Below, in pieces: positions 23,801 through 33,623 of a stretch of DNA of 64,000 nt. The translations under genes and the position numbers were made by a program. How positions within the stretch are numbered: position 1 is the stretch's first letter; the number at the start of each line of letters is the position of its first letter. The notes under the pieces are model-generated. The model was not told the DNA's origin. It saw only the letters and a list, made by a program, of their open reading frames with translations, and searched no databases. The stretch spans positions 20,167,765 to 20,231,764 of the forward strand of contig NC_092573.1 in the NCBI RefSeq assembly GCF_037975245.1, written 5' to 3'. The stretch is from Apostichopus japonicus. Taxonomy: Eukaryota; Echinodermata; Holothuroidea; Aspidochirotida; Stichopodidae.

Positions 23801-26800
23801 CTGACTTGACTGTAATAACTAAACTATGTGATGTTGAGAAATGTCAAGTTGTCAACCATCCTTGCATAGGGTATTTCAGATACGAGTTTTTTCCGAGAAT
23901 TCGCGGAATATCCGTAATTTCTATTCTACCTTGGGGACAAAAACTATTATCCTAACACACTGTAGCATAGTCAAACTGGAGCCTATACCGCATTTTTTTT
24001 TTACCCAAGGCTCATCCCTGGTATTTACATTTGACTCAAGTCACATTTGATGTTGTAATACTGGTTTCCTTCGAAATTGACGAGAGTAATGTCTTCAACC
24101 GCACCATACGGTGGTGACCTGTATGTAGAATTTCACTCTGATTTCTTGTGTCCTTTACGATACAGATACTGATAAAGAAGCTCGGAGAGCCAAGAGAAAC
24201 CTCTTCAGCGATGGGGGTAAACTACCAAGACGAGAATCCGTGGCAGTTATGGAAGGTATCAGCCAACCGAGGTATGTTAATATCAGATTATCAGCTTTTT
24301 CCAAATGGGTAGTACGGAGTTAAATGTATTTTGGGCTGACGAAAAGAGGTGGTTCTGAGCATCTGGTTGAAATTGCATTCAAGTTCTGCTGTATTATTTA
24401 ATATTTTTTATTATCTAATATATAAACATTTGAAGGTGACATCTTTTGTACCAAACGTGAAACTTTAAGCGATGATGTTATAGATGTACGCTGACAAATT
24501 TGTTTGATTTTGTTTTGCATGGTTCATATGTACACCGGTTGCATTGACATGTGAATACTCTACAGCCATTGGAGGTATTGTTAACTTGGAACCTCCTCCA
24601 GCAAAGTCGAAAACCCGGAATAGAGGATTGAATGCTTTGTGGATGTTTGTTAGCCGTGGATAGAAATTGGACTATGTAAATTGGGAGTATTCCTCACATT
24701 CAGTTCCAAAAGAAAATATGAATGTTATGTTTGTTAATGTTTCACTTTGTAAGTTTTGTCATGTTTTTCTGTTACTTGGTCAATTTTTTGTATTTATATT
24801 GTGTGATAATATCATGAGTAATATTTCTTTTCAACTTGTTACACATATAGTACATATTGAGACATGGTAGAACTGCTGAATTTGTATTTGTAAAACACAC
24901 CTTTCACTGTTTTGTCAATGTTTTTTTTCATAATCATCTTGTTCATTGTTTTATATCTTATCAGGAGGCAGAGTCCAAGAAAACACCCGCAAAGAGGAGG
25001 AGGGGGAGTAGAGAGGGCGGCAAAGGTATTGAAGACGAGAACTGTTAGAGAGACACCTGGAAAGAGACAGGTTTCTCAAGCTGTGCTGCTCAATGTGAAC
25101 AGAGCCAGGTGAGACAGATCAGAATCTAATCAGAACTTTGTAGTAGTAGTAGTTGAAGTAGTAGTAGTAGTTGTAGTAGTAGTAGTAGCATTAGTAGTAG
25201 TAGTTGTAGTGGTAGTAGTAGTAATAGTAGTGGTAGTGGTAGTATTAGTAGTGGTAGTATTAGTAGTAGTATAGTAGTAGTAGTAGTATAGTAGTAGTAG
25301 TTGTAGTAGTATTAGTAGTATAGTAGTAGTAGTATAGTAGTAGTTGTAGTAGTAGTAGTAGTTGTAGTAGTAGTAGTATTAGTAGTAGTAGTATAGTAGT
25401 AGTAGTAGTATAGTAGTAGTAGTTGTAGTAGTATTAGTAGTATAGTAGTAGTAGTATAGTAGTAGTTGTAGTAGTAGTAGTAGTTGTAGTAGTAGTAGTA
25501 TTAGTATAGTAGTAGTATAGTAGTAGTAGTTGTAGTAGTAGTAGTATTAGTAGTATAGTAGTAGTAGTAGTATAGTAGTAGTTGTAGTAGTAGTTGTAGT
25601 AGTAGTAGTTGTAGTAGTAGTAGTGGTAGTAGTAGTAGTATAGTAGTAGTAGTAGTAATTGTAGTAGTAGTAGTAGTTGTAGTAGTAGTAGTAGTATAGT
25701 AGTAGTAGTAGTTGTAGTAGTAGTATAGTAGTAGTAGTAAAGTAGTAGTAGTAGTAGCAGTAGTAGTATAGTAGTAGTAGTACTTAGTAGTAGTAGCAGT
25801 TGGCAGTACAGGTTAAGAGTTGGATTGTCAGTTCAAATGATGTAGTATTAATTTTACTGCATGCCCTGTGGTTTGCCCTGAATCCATTAAAAAAAATGTT
25901 TCCGGTAAAACTGCGTTCTTGTTTGTTGGAAGGCTAAAAACCGCAAATGTACAGATTTTTTACTCTAGTTCTTAAACTAACCCATCTGCACCATTCTTTC
26001 TGACAGAAAATTGGAGGCAAGGATGGCCGGAGAGAACCTATCACCTATGGTCGAGGTGATTGAAGAGTCTCCCGTGAAGAAAGTGGTCAGCACTGCTCCA
26101 AGGTCATTTCCACGGTTACAAACTAGGAGACTGTCCTTCTACTCACAGAATAAGTTGAAAGATGCGAGACGTCTATCGGCTCGCATCACAGGCTCTAACT
26201 CAGCAGAGATGCCGGACATCACAAAGACCGTAGAGGGGAAGAAATCCCCTGCTCGGTTATTTCTGAAGGAGGTCTGTACACCATCGACTCTGGGTTCACT
26301 GACCAGGTTGAGGTCTGGCAAGGTGACCTCCGATGTCGAAGCATCACCAGACTTAAAATCAGAACAGAACGAGGAGCAGAAGAATCGTCGAGTAAAGGAG
26401 GCAGAGGATGTCCGATCGGAAGAAATAATATCGCCGAAGAGGCAGACGAGAAGTATGCTAAAACAGACGCCACGGAAAGACAAGAAGGAAACGTCGGCAG
26501 ATGGAGAGGATGGGAACCAAACCGGAGGTAAGAAAACAAGATTAGAAGAGCAGGCCGACAGATTAGAAGAGGATGGGGAAGATGCTGCCGAGATGCGAAC
26601 GGCACGGGGAGAGAGAGAGGTTTCGGTAGGACAGAAGGAGCAAACTCCTCGCAAGAGAACTGCAGTCCGAACCAGCTTAAAGAAGATGTTCGACGGTGCA
26701 GCGGAGACGGCTCTGCCACGGAGAGGCGAGACCCGTTCCAAGACTGTACAATCTTTAACGACAAGAAAGAGGAAGATAGAGAATGAAAATACGGAGGCGA

Positions 26801-27939
26801 CAGATATGTGTGACGTGATCGTCGACGGTGATATCGAAAAGGAAATCGTAACGCCAAGCCGGCAGGAACCCGAGAAGGATGGAATCGGTAAAAGCAGCTG
26901 GCGATCTCCATCCAAGAAGAAAAGGAGAACTAACACGGAGAGAAAACCCACGAAATGGTCAGAAAAGAATCAGGACGAGGGGACACCATCCCCTAGGAGA
27001 AAGGTACCCGAACTTTTAGCTTCACCGGAAATTTTCAAACAGTGGCCAAGAAGGAAACTCAGATCGACGACTCCTTCGCCCAACAGCCGCTTCCTCAGAG
27101 AGCAGATGACAAAGAAAGTAAGAGGTAGTATCTCAGAGAGTCCCAAACCGTCGAAGAATGCGACCAAGTCCGCAGGAAGATGTCTCCGGCAGAAATCGAA
27201 GACCAGTTTAAAGTTCGCAGCGAAAGATTCTGACGAGAAGGAAGGTAGTCAGTCTCCTAAGAGTGCCTCCAAGGAGGAGGATCTGGAACGTCACTTCTCT
27301 TTCCATTCCGACGACGACGAAATCGAATTTATAAAAATCGATCGGACCCTGTCTCGCGATAGCTTAGGAAGAGAATTGTCTCTTACGAGAGATAAAGAAG
27401 GAGACGAAGAAGAAAAAGAAATAGAACCGGGTTCATCCCCCGTCTTTAATGAAAGTGGTGGCAGTATGGTATCGACCTTAAATTCTCCCTTAAAAAGTCC
27501 TCGGAAGAGTCTTCGCAGGACTCCATGCGAAACAAAGACTCCAAAGGGGTCGGGATCGCCGATCTTCCATTATGTGAGCACCCCGGGCTCAACGGGGATG
27601 AAATTGACTCTAACGAAGCAATCCGTCGTTCCTCTGGCCCATGCAGAGATGTCCTCGTCAACAGCATCTTCAGATCTGACATCGTCCGCGGAGGACAGAA
27701 GTACCTCGGAGAGCATTTTATTGAACGTCAGTGGTGGGAGCGATGAGGTATTCGCTTCCCATCATCCTACCGATTCTAAACCACTCGTAGTATCAACGCC
27801 ACCCGAACATTCGCCAAAGTTAACCGTTAAGCTTTCGACTAGAGGTCTCTATGATTTACTTCACTCGCCTTTTACTGGTTCACCAACAAATAGATTGAAG
27901 TCTGGAAGAAAGTACTCCCGCAAAGCAGATACAAGTTGA
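9534..27939 (+). CDS. TICRR: TICRR/Treslin, complete 18-exon gene (1,822 aa)
   Basis: Treslin, the metazoan Sld3 counterpart, is a nuclear replication-origin firing factor. Once phosphorylated by CDK it binds TOPBP1 and, with MTBP, helps load CDC45 onto MCM2-7. Exons: 9534-10304, 10861-11239, 12740-12800, 13057-13570, 14026-14275, 14656-14812, 15630-15781, 16735-16902, 17418-17488, 18900-18995, 19369-19668, 20407-20489, 21403-21576, 22499-22586, 23428-23449, 24166-24271, 24965-25108, 26007-27939. All junctions are GT/AG and all phases join, giving 5,469 nt. The start is secure: CCACCATGG context and an in-frame TAA four codons upstream. Landmarks shared with human Treslin include the N-terminal 'DTLQFYEN' region, 'ADLQTYVRESYDRAIT', 'RAKRNLFSD', 'RETPGKRQVSQ', 'VIEESP' and 'WPRRK'. 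The length is close to human (about 1,910). Confidence 0.95.
10405..10492 (+). repeat. Degenerate TTAGGG interstitial telomere-like repeat in TICRR intron 1
   Basis: About 85 bp of GGAATTAGGGTTAGGAATTAG-type units, mixing TTAGGG with GGAAGTAGGG and GGATTAGGAAG variants. TTAGGG is the telomere unit of vertebrates, echinoderms and many other animals. It lies 100 bp after the exon 1 donor, all G-rich on the coding strand. Confidence 0.7.
12263..12405. repeat. TATGA/TA-rich simple repeat in TICRR intron 2
   Basis: Interleaved TATGATATAT and TA runs make up nearly pure A/T/G sequence. It lies between exons 2 and 3. No coding or element signature was seen. Confidence 0.7.
13057..13570 (+). CDS. 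TICRR: TICRR exon 4: acidic low-complexity insert plus conserved core
   Basis: The exon enters in phase 2 and leaves in phase 0 (ATG|GTAAGT). Its first third encodes a very acidic, Asn/Asp-rich run (about 45 residues, many GAT/GAC codons) with no clear human equivalent. It is likely a disordered linker. The distal part, 'AHELFHILYDNLVIPF...TSQWFQSMLSQL', resembles the human stretch around 'VVEKWFPF' ahead of the Sld3-like region. Both splice sites and both flanking phases fit. Confidence 0.85.
14947..15394 (+). mobile_element. hAT-like non-autonomous element in TICRR intron 6
   Basis: A 448-bp insertion with ends CATGGTCGTCAAT and ATTGACGCCCCTG (inverted repeat with two differences). It is flanked by GCTGTGCA (14939-14946) and GCTGTACA (15395-15402), an 8-bp duplication with one mismatch. 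It holds the shared internal core at about 15225-15335 (GTGCCATCTCCAGCGATCTG ... GTACGCTGAGCGCCAACC ... CCGCTTAGATAGT). It has no ORF of its own, and exons 6 and 7 are unaffected. Confidence 0.75.
15630..17488 (+). CDS. TICRR: TICRR exons 7-9: Sld3/Treslin homology region
   Basis: Three exons: 15630-15781, 16735-16902 and 17418-17488. They encode 'LSQLKQLYKSGQ', a Lys/Arg-rich 'GRQAAKRKSKPIMKKLQARTL', then 'FSSVADLQTYVRESYDRAIT'. Human Treslin has the same order ([46 protein letters not shown]). By homology with yeast Sld3 this region is the presumed CDC45-contacting domain. The exon 7 acceptor at 15627-15629 is chosen because it alone gives the conserved frame; an upstream AG at 15563-15564 opens a frame without family resemblance. 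Exons 8 and 9 flank a hAT element. Confidence 0.9.
16180..16540 (+). repeat. AGGTCA-rich dispersed repeat in TICRR intron 7
   Basis: A 360-bp stretch with repeated GAGGTCAA, GGTCATTTGAGGTCA and GGTCACTTAAGGTCA motifs spaced irregularly among T-rich sequence. Similar GGTCA-rich dispersed repeats are common in invertebrate genomes. No terminal repeats were found, so the class is unknown. Confidence 0.45.
16932..17322 (+). mobile_element. hAT non-autonomous element in TICRR intron 8 (CAGGGTTGTCCAA ends)
   Basis: A 391-bp element with terminal inverted repeats CAGGGTTGTCCAACCT and its near-complement AGTTTGGACAACCCTG. It is flanked by a perfect 8-bp target duplication, CTCTATGG (16924-16931 and 17323-17330). 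CAGGG-type ends with the 8-bp duplication are typical of hAT (Charlie-like) elements. The left arm repeats GCCCGC motifs. It is internally deleted and has no transposase. It sits 29 bp after the exon 8 donor and is of a different family from the GGCGTAG elements. Confidence 0.9.
17530..17955 (+). repeat. 43-44 bp hairpin minisatellite in TICRR intron 9
   Basis: About ten tandem units of 43-44 bp start near 17533, 17577, 17620, 17664, 17706, 17748, 17792, 17836, 17878 and 17921. Each contains CCATGAGAAG...CTCATGGA, an inverted repeat that can fold into a 7-9 bp hairpin, followed by GTATAGCTCTT or GTGTAGTTGAA variants. The array lies entirely between exons 9 and 10. Confidence 0.9.
18900..21576 (+). 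CDS. TICRR: TICRR exons 10-13: helical part of the Sld3-like region
   Basis: Exons 18900-18995, 19369-19668, 20407-20489 and 21403-21576. Matches to human include 'LACAQQIVFMTVHFMK' (human LYACARNMISTVKMFLK), 'REAKLQSLLRFEMEV' (human RECQLQVFLRLEMCL), 'ISQLLCSIPLLADHEQLSSLLEDVI' (human [22 protein letters not shown]) and 'SDTIPYLVKAVYEELGHPVPKQL' (human [23 protein letters not shown]). Exon 11 carries an additional 20-odd residues (about 928-948) encoded by an AGGTCA-rich stretch without a human counterpart. Confidence 0.92.
19150..19320 (+). repeat. LINE/SINE 3'-tail fragment in TICRR intron 10
   Basis: The stretch GATAAAGTGCCCTGCCCAAG, GACACAACG, CTGGCCAAGACTCAAACCTG, GCCTTAATAACCATTTG follows a pattern common to animal retroposon tails (AAAGTGCCTTGCCCAAGGACACAAC ... 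GGCCAGGATTCGAACC ... ACCACTACGCC). Its right edge abuts the exon 11 acceptor region. The family is uncertain. Confidence 0.45.
20801..20853. repeat. TA dinucleotide microsatellite
   Basis: About 25 TA units in TICRR intron 12. No other function is visible. Similar runs lie at 34651-34694 and 53681-53756. Confidence 0.9.
21590..22030. repeat. Probable retroposon-derived segment in TICRR intron 13
   Basis: It contains GACCGACGGGATGTTAAACG followed by TAACGGTCCCGGGAGC, a pattern similar to 3'-UTR blocks of animal CR1/L2-type elements (GACGTTAAA...GGTCCCG). No ends or duplications were located. The call is tentative. Confidence 0.3.
23428..23449 (+). CDS. TICRR: TICRR exon 15: 22-nt microexon
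   Basis: A 22-nt exon between a strong polypyrimidine acceptor (tttcttttccag) and the donor GAAG|GTCAGT. It enters in phase 0 and leaves in phase 1, which is needed to join exon 14 (phase 0 end) to exon 16 (phase 1 start). Skipping it would shift the frame before both CDK sites, so inclusion is required for a full-length product. It encodes about seven residues (ILSSKKE) in a poorly conserved linker. Confidence 0.75.
23640..23815 (+). repeat. GACTTGACT-rich dispersed repeat in TICRR intron 15
   Basis: Multiple degenerate CAAGTGA, GAGTCAAGTGAAGTC and GACTTGACT motifs lie within 170 bp. Similar 'gacttgactcgg' repeats are widespread in animal genomes. No ends were defined. Confidence 0.35.
24965..25108 (+). 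CDS. TICRR: TICRR exon 17: first CDK/TOPBP1 site
   Basis: The exon (phase 2 in, phase 2 out) encodes a basic stretch and then 'VRETPGKRQVSQAVLLNVNRAR'. This aligns with human '[22 protein letters not shown]', which holds Thr969, one of the two CDK sites whose phosphorylation creates the TOPBP1 BRCT docking surface (equivalent to yeast Sld3 Thr600). The matching residue here is Thr1161. The S/T-P, the basic residue at +3 or +4 and the following helix-like pattern are all kept. Confidence 0.92.
25139..25800 (+). repeat. 660-bp GTA trinucleotide microsatellite in TICRR intron 17
   Basis: An almost uninterrupted TAG/GTA array with TTG, ATA and GCA interruptions fills most of the 898-bp intron between exons 17 and 18. 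Internal blocks recur (for example TAGTAGTATAGTAGTAGT), suggesting repeated slippage or unequal exchange. It separates the two exons encoding the TOPBP1 docking sites. Confidence 0.97.
26007..27939 (+). CDS. TICRR: TICRR exon 18: second CDK/TOPBP1 site and long disordered C-terminus
   Basis: The terminal exon encodes 644 residues and the stop. It opens with 'VEVIEESPVKK', matching human 'IGVVEESPEK' at Ser1001, the second CDK site; here it is Ser1200. The rest is Lys/Arg/Ser/Pro-rich with many S/T-P sites and no folded domain visible. Conserved islands are 'SPEIFKQWPRRK' (Trp about 1525; human TPDIIKDWPRRK) and the C-terminal 'SDEVFASHHPTD' plus 'LSTRGLYDLLHSPFTGSP' (human DEEVFVSGSTPP, LSASALQALTQSPLLF). 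In vertebrates the C-terminal region binds BRD2/BRD4 and is regulated by checkpoint kinases. Confidence 0.94.
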
Positions 27940-28522
27940 TCGGCCAAGGTTCTCCTTCAGGTGGCTTCCAGTGGGTGCAGGAATGTCATAAGTGCTTTAG
28001 GGTACAGTTTTGGGAGTTTTTGCACTAGTTTATATATATTAGCCTAACACATAAGATATATGGAAAATTGATGCCTAAGCTTTACTGAATAAGAATGCAT
28101 TGATAGAACAAAGCTGGATCTCTTGAGTATTCAAGACTTGTGAAACAAAGCAAGGAAATGTTAGGCAATAGGTGCAAAAATGGCCAACATTTGATAGCTC
28201 TCCTCCTCACCTTACTGCGAAAGGTGTAAACCTGGAGATTTCCAAACAAAAACCTAGAAATTGGTGCCCAAAAACTGGAGACTTTATAAAACATGACATC
28301 GAGTAAAACTCACTGTTTTAGCATTCACATCCTCATAGCACTTTGTATGGTGAAAATATGAATTTTCATATTTTCTGGTATTTTTTGAACCCATCTTTGC
28401 AAAAGCAGAGTGAATGTTTTCACAGTAATTTAGCTTTGTCTTTATAATATATTTAACTCACTTAATATTCACAGAGGAAAAAATATTTCTACCAATTGAG
28501 TTGTATTTTGATGAAATTTCTA

Positions 28523-28528
28523 AATAAA
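28523..28528 (+). terminator. Candidate TICRR polyadenylation signal
   Basis: AATAAA about 585 bp after the TICRR stop codon, the first canonical hexamer seen there. The T-rich sequence downstream is only modest, so use is uncertain. Confidence 0.4.
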
Positions 28529-28529
28529 G

Positions 28530-31500
28530 AGAACCTTGACTGCTTAAAACATTCCAAAATGTATCAATGATAAAAAAAATTAAGGAAATGAAAAGCGTAA
28601 TTGGAAAATTGAAGCTATTGAGAAGCATAAGCCTTGATAAGTTCATAGACAATCTAATGGGATCTACTCCCTGGAAGAATTAAAGGCTTCAGTTAGTCAA
28701 CATAGGTTACAGTCATGCAACAATACTTTGAGTTACATAATTAATGTGTTTATAATTATTAACTAGTGTGAAATACGTGTCACGTTGTCTGTCACCAGAA
28801 TATTCCTTTAAAACCTAAAATTATTACACTTTTATAACGAAAGATATATTTTGTCACATATCAAGAGTATTTTACATGGATATAATAATACATTCCAGAG
28901 TTAAAAGGATATATTTAAGAAGTATTATTAATATTTTAAGATGCCTTCTGTGGATTTTTAGGTCTGTTTTTTTTTTTTTCCTTTTTCGACTTCATTGTTT
29001 GCTGATGAGATGCAGTATAAATAAGGGGTCTTTCTAGTATAAGTGGGGAGCAGATGGGTATAAAGGGGTATAGAGTGGTATTACTAGTTGGTGAGCACGT
29101 TAACTATATGGGACTTACAAATTTTTATCTGCGAGTTGCATTTTGGGTATTGGGGGGGTGATAGTTAAGGATTGAATGTAAGCTGTATAAAAGGGAGCTG
29201 TAACTCACTACTAAATAGGAGAGTGGACAAATGGGGTGGGGTTGGGGGGGGGTGAGGAATCAATTGTGTCATTAATATGTGTAGGGAGTGTTGATGTACT
29301 GTTGGGGAGTGAGGCTCTGGGGCATAGACATACATAAAGAGAATCTTGTGTAATATTAATCAATTGATTAGGTACTTTTTGATGATAATGTCGAAGATAA
29401 ATATGTATATATGTTTAAATAATACTTCATGTCTGCTTATATTAAAAAAAAAAGTTTGTAATCCTTAACATTTTGTCGTTTTATATTTTGGACATACATG
29501 AAGATCATCAGCGAAATAATATGTGAGTTTTGATACTACAGTATATGAAAGTCGAAACTAAGCAAAACTTTGGGCCCACAGGGGGTGGGGGGGGGGTATT
29601 CCTTTAGCTACTTTCCTCCTGGAATAATTACCTTCTATTGAGTGAGAAAACAGCTGGTAGTGCTTAAGTTTGATATATATTATTGGTCAAACGGCTGTAT
29701 AGCAAATGTCATATTAAATTGTCATTTTTTAATTGACACAAAGTTCCTCTGAAACCAAACAAAAAAACAAGAAACCAACAAAAAGAGGCCAATTCAAGAA
29801 ATTGAGATGAATCTATTTTATCGTCAATGACGTTCATAAAACAAAAGCTAAAAAGGAGAACAATAAAAAGTGGATTTTTCATAATGGCACCTTTCTTATA
29901 ACCAGCTAATATACATATCATAAACTTCTCTTCCGACTTAAATATTACATTACAAAAAGAAAGGAGAAGGTGGCAAAAATGTGTGTCAAGATCCTCTTCA
30001 AGAAAGCCTGTTTCTGTCTGCATGTCATGGTATAACTTCCAACTCTTTGGTAACCTACCAAATCTTTGTGGTGGGTTGGAAACAATGGATATTACTAAAT
30101 CGAGAGAACATAACAATCACGAAAAAGGACCCTTTTTTTGGTGAGAAGTCATCCAAGGTGGTGCCTGGTTATGAATAACCATTTGTCAACCCCAATCATT
30201 ACTTGACCAAACAGGTAATTTTACAAACTGAAGCTCTGATGTACAGGCAGCTAATGTACAAGCAGCATTTTATTTAAAAGCAACTTGCAATACACAATGT
30301 CACTTATCAAAGTGAAACTGAGGGTGTACTAGCCAAATATAAGCTGCCATTCGACTTGGTGGGCTTGAAAGCTTCAGCTGAAGTAAACTTACCATTGACA
30401 AATCTTGAAAATTTTATTTTTGTTGGCAAGTGGTCCACTTGGGGATGAACCTACTTCCTACCTCCCCCCCCCCCACAAAAAAAAAAAAAATGACAAGAAA
30501 GAAAACTCCAGTAAATCAAATATTAAGTGACATAAAAATGATAGTCAAATAAGCAAATATGTGTAAGTTAATTTTAGTAGGTTTTATTAGGTTTTTTAGT
30601 AGATTTTAGTAGGTTTATGGTCTACAGGTGGGTGGGTTGTTTCATTGATGGTGGGTTCAGAGACAGTAGATAATATCCAATCAATTGCCTGGATTGGATC
30701 CAGGATTTTATAAAGGAGGACTGAGTCCTGGGATCATTTAAGCATCCTCTCCTAGGTCCAAACAAGTTTTGTGCAAAAGTTAAAAAGAGGGGTGGGTCAC
30801 ACCCCAAAAACCCTGTATATAGAAAATAGAATCTGCAAAAGTAATTTTGCCAAATTGCCTCAAGTTACCTATGGTTGGAAGCTAAGTTCAGGTTAACAAA
30901 TGGCAAACTGGGTGTAGCTTTAGCAACATTGTTAAGTTGCATGTGGAACTAAATGACTAAGTGAACATAAAATTGCTGTACTATTGATATTTTTTAACTT
31001 TCTTATCTATCAAAAGCAGCCAAGGAGCTGAAATCTTTCTATTACTGAGTCTACGTATGACTCGTTTAATTGTGACATAGTTGTATCCGCGAACCATATC
31101 GGTGCGTAGCTACAGAAGTATAGATACCATTGTTCACCGTATCGTTGTCAGGATTACTACCCATTACATACATTAAAGTAATGTCTAGGAGTTGCAATAG
31201 TTCGAAAATGGGCGGACTACAAACTAAGAAAGGAAAATTCAATGAAAAGTGCAATTGTCCTGCAATTTGAAGAGTTAGTGAATATTGAAAATGCCAAAAA
31301 ATTGTATTTCACAGTTACAAAAAAAAAAAAATGGAAATATCTTTGGTTCCATGCACATACTAAATTGTACATTTTGAGCATATTAACTCTGTAAAACTAC
31401 CGGTTGTGGCAACCTGTGGCACCGAGTGAAAACAAGCGCCACCAAGTGGCAGCGAGATAAAATAGAGATATCTAATGCTGCGCCTTCTGCTGTTATGAGC

Positions 31501-32300
31501 CTTTGCTGTTTGTACGTACCAAATGTACAATACCAATGGCTCATAAAACAAACTCACACACACTGTCATAAGTGTTCATTTTTTCCTTTCTTTTTTTTTT
31601 AAATTTTAAAAATGCTTTGAACAAAAAGTTGCAATTTTTATATATTATCTACCTGGGAGTAAATAATTATTGCTTACATCACAACAAGACAGTTTAAATA
31701 TTACCAAAAATAAGCAAAGGTGCTGCCACTTTCAGAGAGACATGAAAAATGCATCCACTTCAACACATTGCACATATTTCAGGAAATCAAATTAAACTCA
31801 AAAAGTTCTAATTTTCATGGCTACAGCAAATATAACTGAAAAGTGAAGACTTTACAACAACAAAAAAAAAGGTAAAAGTTACAATTGGTGAAACAATGAT
31901 TGTTACCACCAACTTACGTCATACCTTAGCCTCGGAAGAGCTACTTACTTTATACATACAAGATCTTCCTTTGAAATATAAATCAAAAGTACCACTTTTA
32001 AATCATCAATTAAAATGAAATTAACTTACAACATTCATCAAATAGGTAAGAAATATTTTGGCCATAGGACTGTACATTATACACACCTGGAATGCAGCTG
32101 AAATTCTCAAAGTGGTTGTTAACTAAATTTTTCCCTTCATGTTTATATTCATAAAGTTGCATTTCTGATGAAATTCTGAATGCAAAGAATACTGACAACT
32201 AACAACTTCACATTGCAAATGTATCAGGCGATAAATCAACAAGACGATTTTAAGAAGGAATGTATAGCTTTTGCAGAAAATTTGTCATGATGACATCACA
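28530..32300. other. 3.8 kb without a recognised gene
   Basis: AT-rich sequence with poly-T, poly-A and G/C homopolymer runs. The longest open stretches are AT-driven and show no family resemblance. No transposon ends were recognised here. Confidence 0.4.
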
Positions 32301-32312
32301 GGTCACCTAATG

Positions 32313-32571
32313 CAGGTACGTAGCCGGGGGGGGGGCGACCACAACCCCCCCTTGAGCATATTTTTTGCTTTTTTTTTTAAAGTAATTTCAAAATAAAAAA
32401 AATGGTTAGATACAACTTACAAGGGAAGTGCCATTTCCAGCGATCTGGTCCCAGGCATTTTCGGCCGAATTTTTATGCACGCTTCGCGCCATTCCATGGT
32501 GGCGCTACGCTTAGATAATTTGCCTACAGTCTTCGCCCCCCTCCCTTGGCAAATTCCTCGCTACGCGCCTG
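32313..32571 (+). mobile_element. hAT-like non-autonomous element (CAGGTACGTAGC...GCTACGCGCCTG)
   Basis: A 259-bp element with imperfect inverted ends (CAGGTACGTAGC against CAGGCGCGTAGC). It is flanked by a perfect 8-bp duplication, ACCTAATG (32305-32312 and 32572-32579). It contains the shared core: AAGTGCCATTTCCAGCGATC, TTTTCGGCC, CGCTTCGCGCC and GGTGGCGCTACGCTTAGATA. It has no ORF. Confidence 0.88.
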
Positions 32572-33317
32572 ACCTAATGTGAACCACAACACTGGGGTTT
32601 TCAACTGACAGTGTGGAATATATTTTAATATTTTGGAATATTTTTTTCTAAGATAAGTTTTACATTATCTTCAAGTGGAACATCCCTTTAACTACCAAAA
32701 AACTTAATAAAATTGACTGCATAATTAAGCAAATATATAAGCTGACACCTTGGTACATATTAACAGCAAAAAAGAGATCTATCCTTTCCTTTCCTTCTTT
32801 TCTACATATGAATGAGAATTTATGAATTAGAAGAGCTCTTTAAGTAATATTAATCACAGTCACTTAATTGACAAACCTTAAATGTTAGTTGTTCAAAACA
32901 ATGACATTGTGATTTATACCTGAATTAGAATTTATTATCCAACTGAAAAGATTGTGCTATTTGTAAAATCTACAGTGTACTTTCACATTCAACATTATAG
33001 AAAGCAGTTCACATTTCTTTGTGCTTAACCCGATTTCATTTCATAGCAATTTGTACTTTGTAGAATATTCTGTCGATATATTTAAGTAAAAGAAACGATT
33101 TGATATTCTTCGAAAATTTAAGAAAACCTGAAGTAATGGTACAAACACTCACACACTTATATTTGCAAGGCACATAGTTAATACTGTTAACTGTAGTTTA
33201 TTGTTTGCTGACAGACGATAATTTTTTCTAAGCTTCTTAACTTTGACAAGCCACCCGGTTCCCCTACCCCCTCCTTTGTCACCCATCCTCCAACTTCATC
33301 TCCTAAAGTCTTACATG

Positions 33318-33623
33318 CAGGCGCTTAGCCAAGGAGGGGGGGGGCAAAGGGGACAGCCGCCCCCCTTGAGCATATTTTTTTTATTTTTGTTTTTATGATA
33401 TTGCTAGTAATTTCAAAAGAGAAACTGCTAAGATGCAACTTACAAGGCCTGGGAAGTGCCATTTCCAGCGATCTGGGAGGCATTTTCAGCCAAAATTTAC
33501 TTGTACGCTTCGCGCCAATCATGGTGGCTCTACGCTTAGATAGTTTGCAATGCCGTATCTACGGCTCTGATAGTTTGCCTACAGTTTCGCCCCTCCCGTG
33601 GCAAATTCCTGGCTACACGCCTG
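33318..33623 (+). mobile_element. hAT-like non-autonomous element (CAGGCGCTTAGC...GCTACACGCCTG)
   Basis: A 306-bp close relative of the 32313 element. Its ends are CAGGCGCTTAGCCA and TGGCTACACGCCTG, with a perfect 8-bp duplication CTTACATG (33310-33317 and 33624-33631). Left to right it contains a G run, a C run, a T-rich block, GATGCAACTTACAAGGCCTG, the GCCATTTCCAGCGATCTGG core and GCTCTACGCTTAGATAG. It is the best-preserved member for defining the family. Confidence 0.9.

Noticed and set aside
26139-26951. Long open frames on the minus strand opposite TICRR exon 18
   Set aside because: They are antisense shadows of a Lys/Arg/Ser-rich coding exon; the Phe/Ser/Leu-rich products have no family match.
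29709-30116. Open stretch of 135 codons on the minus strand between TICRR and the BAK-like gene
   Set aside because: Composition is driven by AT-rich sequence, with Phe/Leu/Cys runs, no family resemblance and no splice context. Treated as chance.
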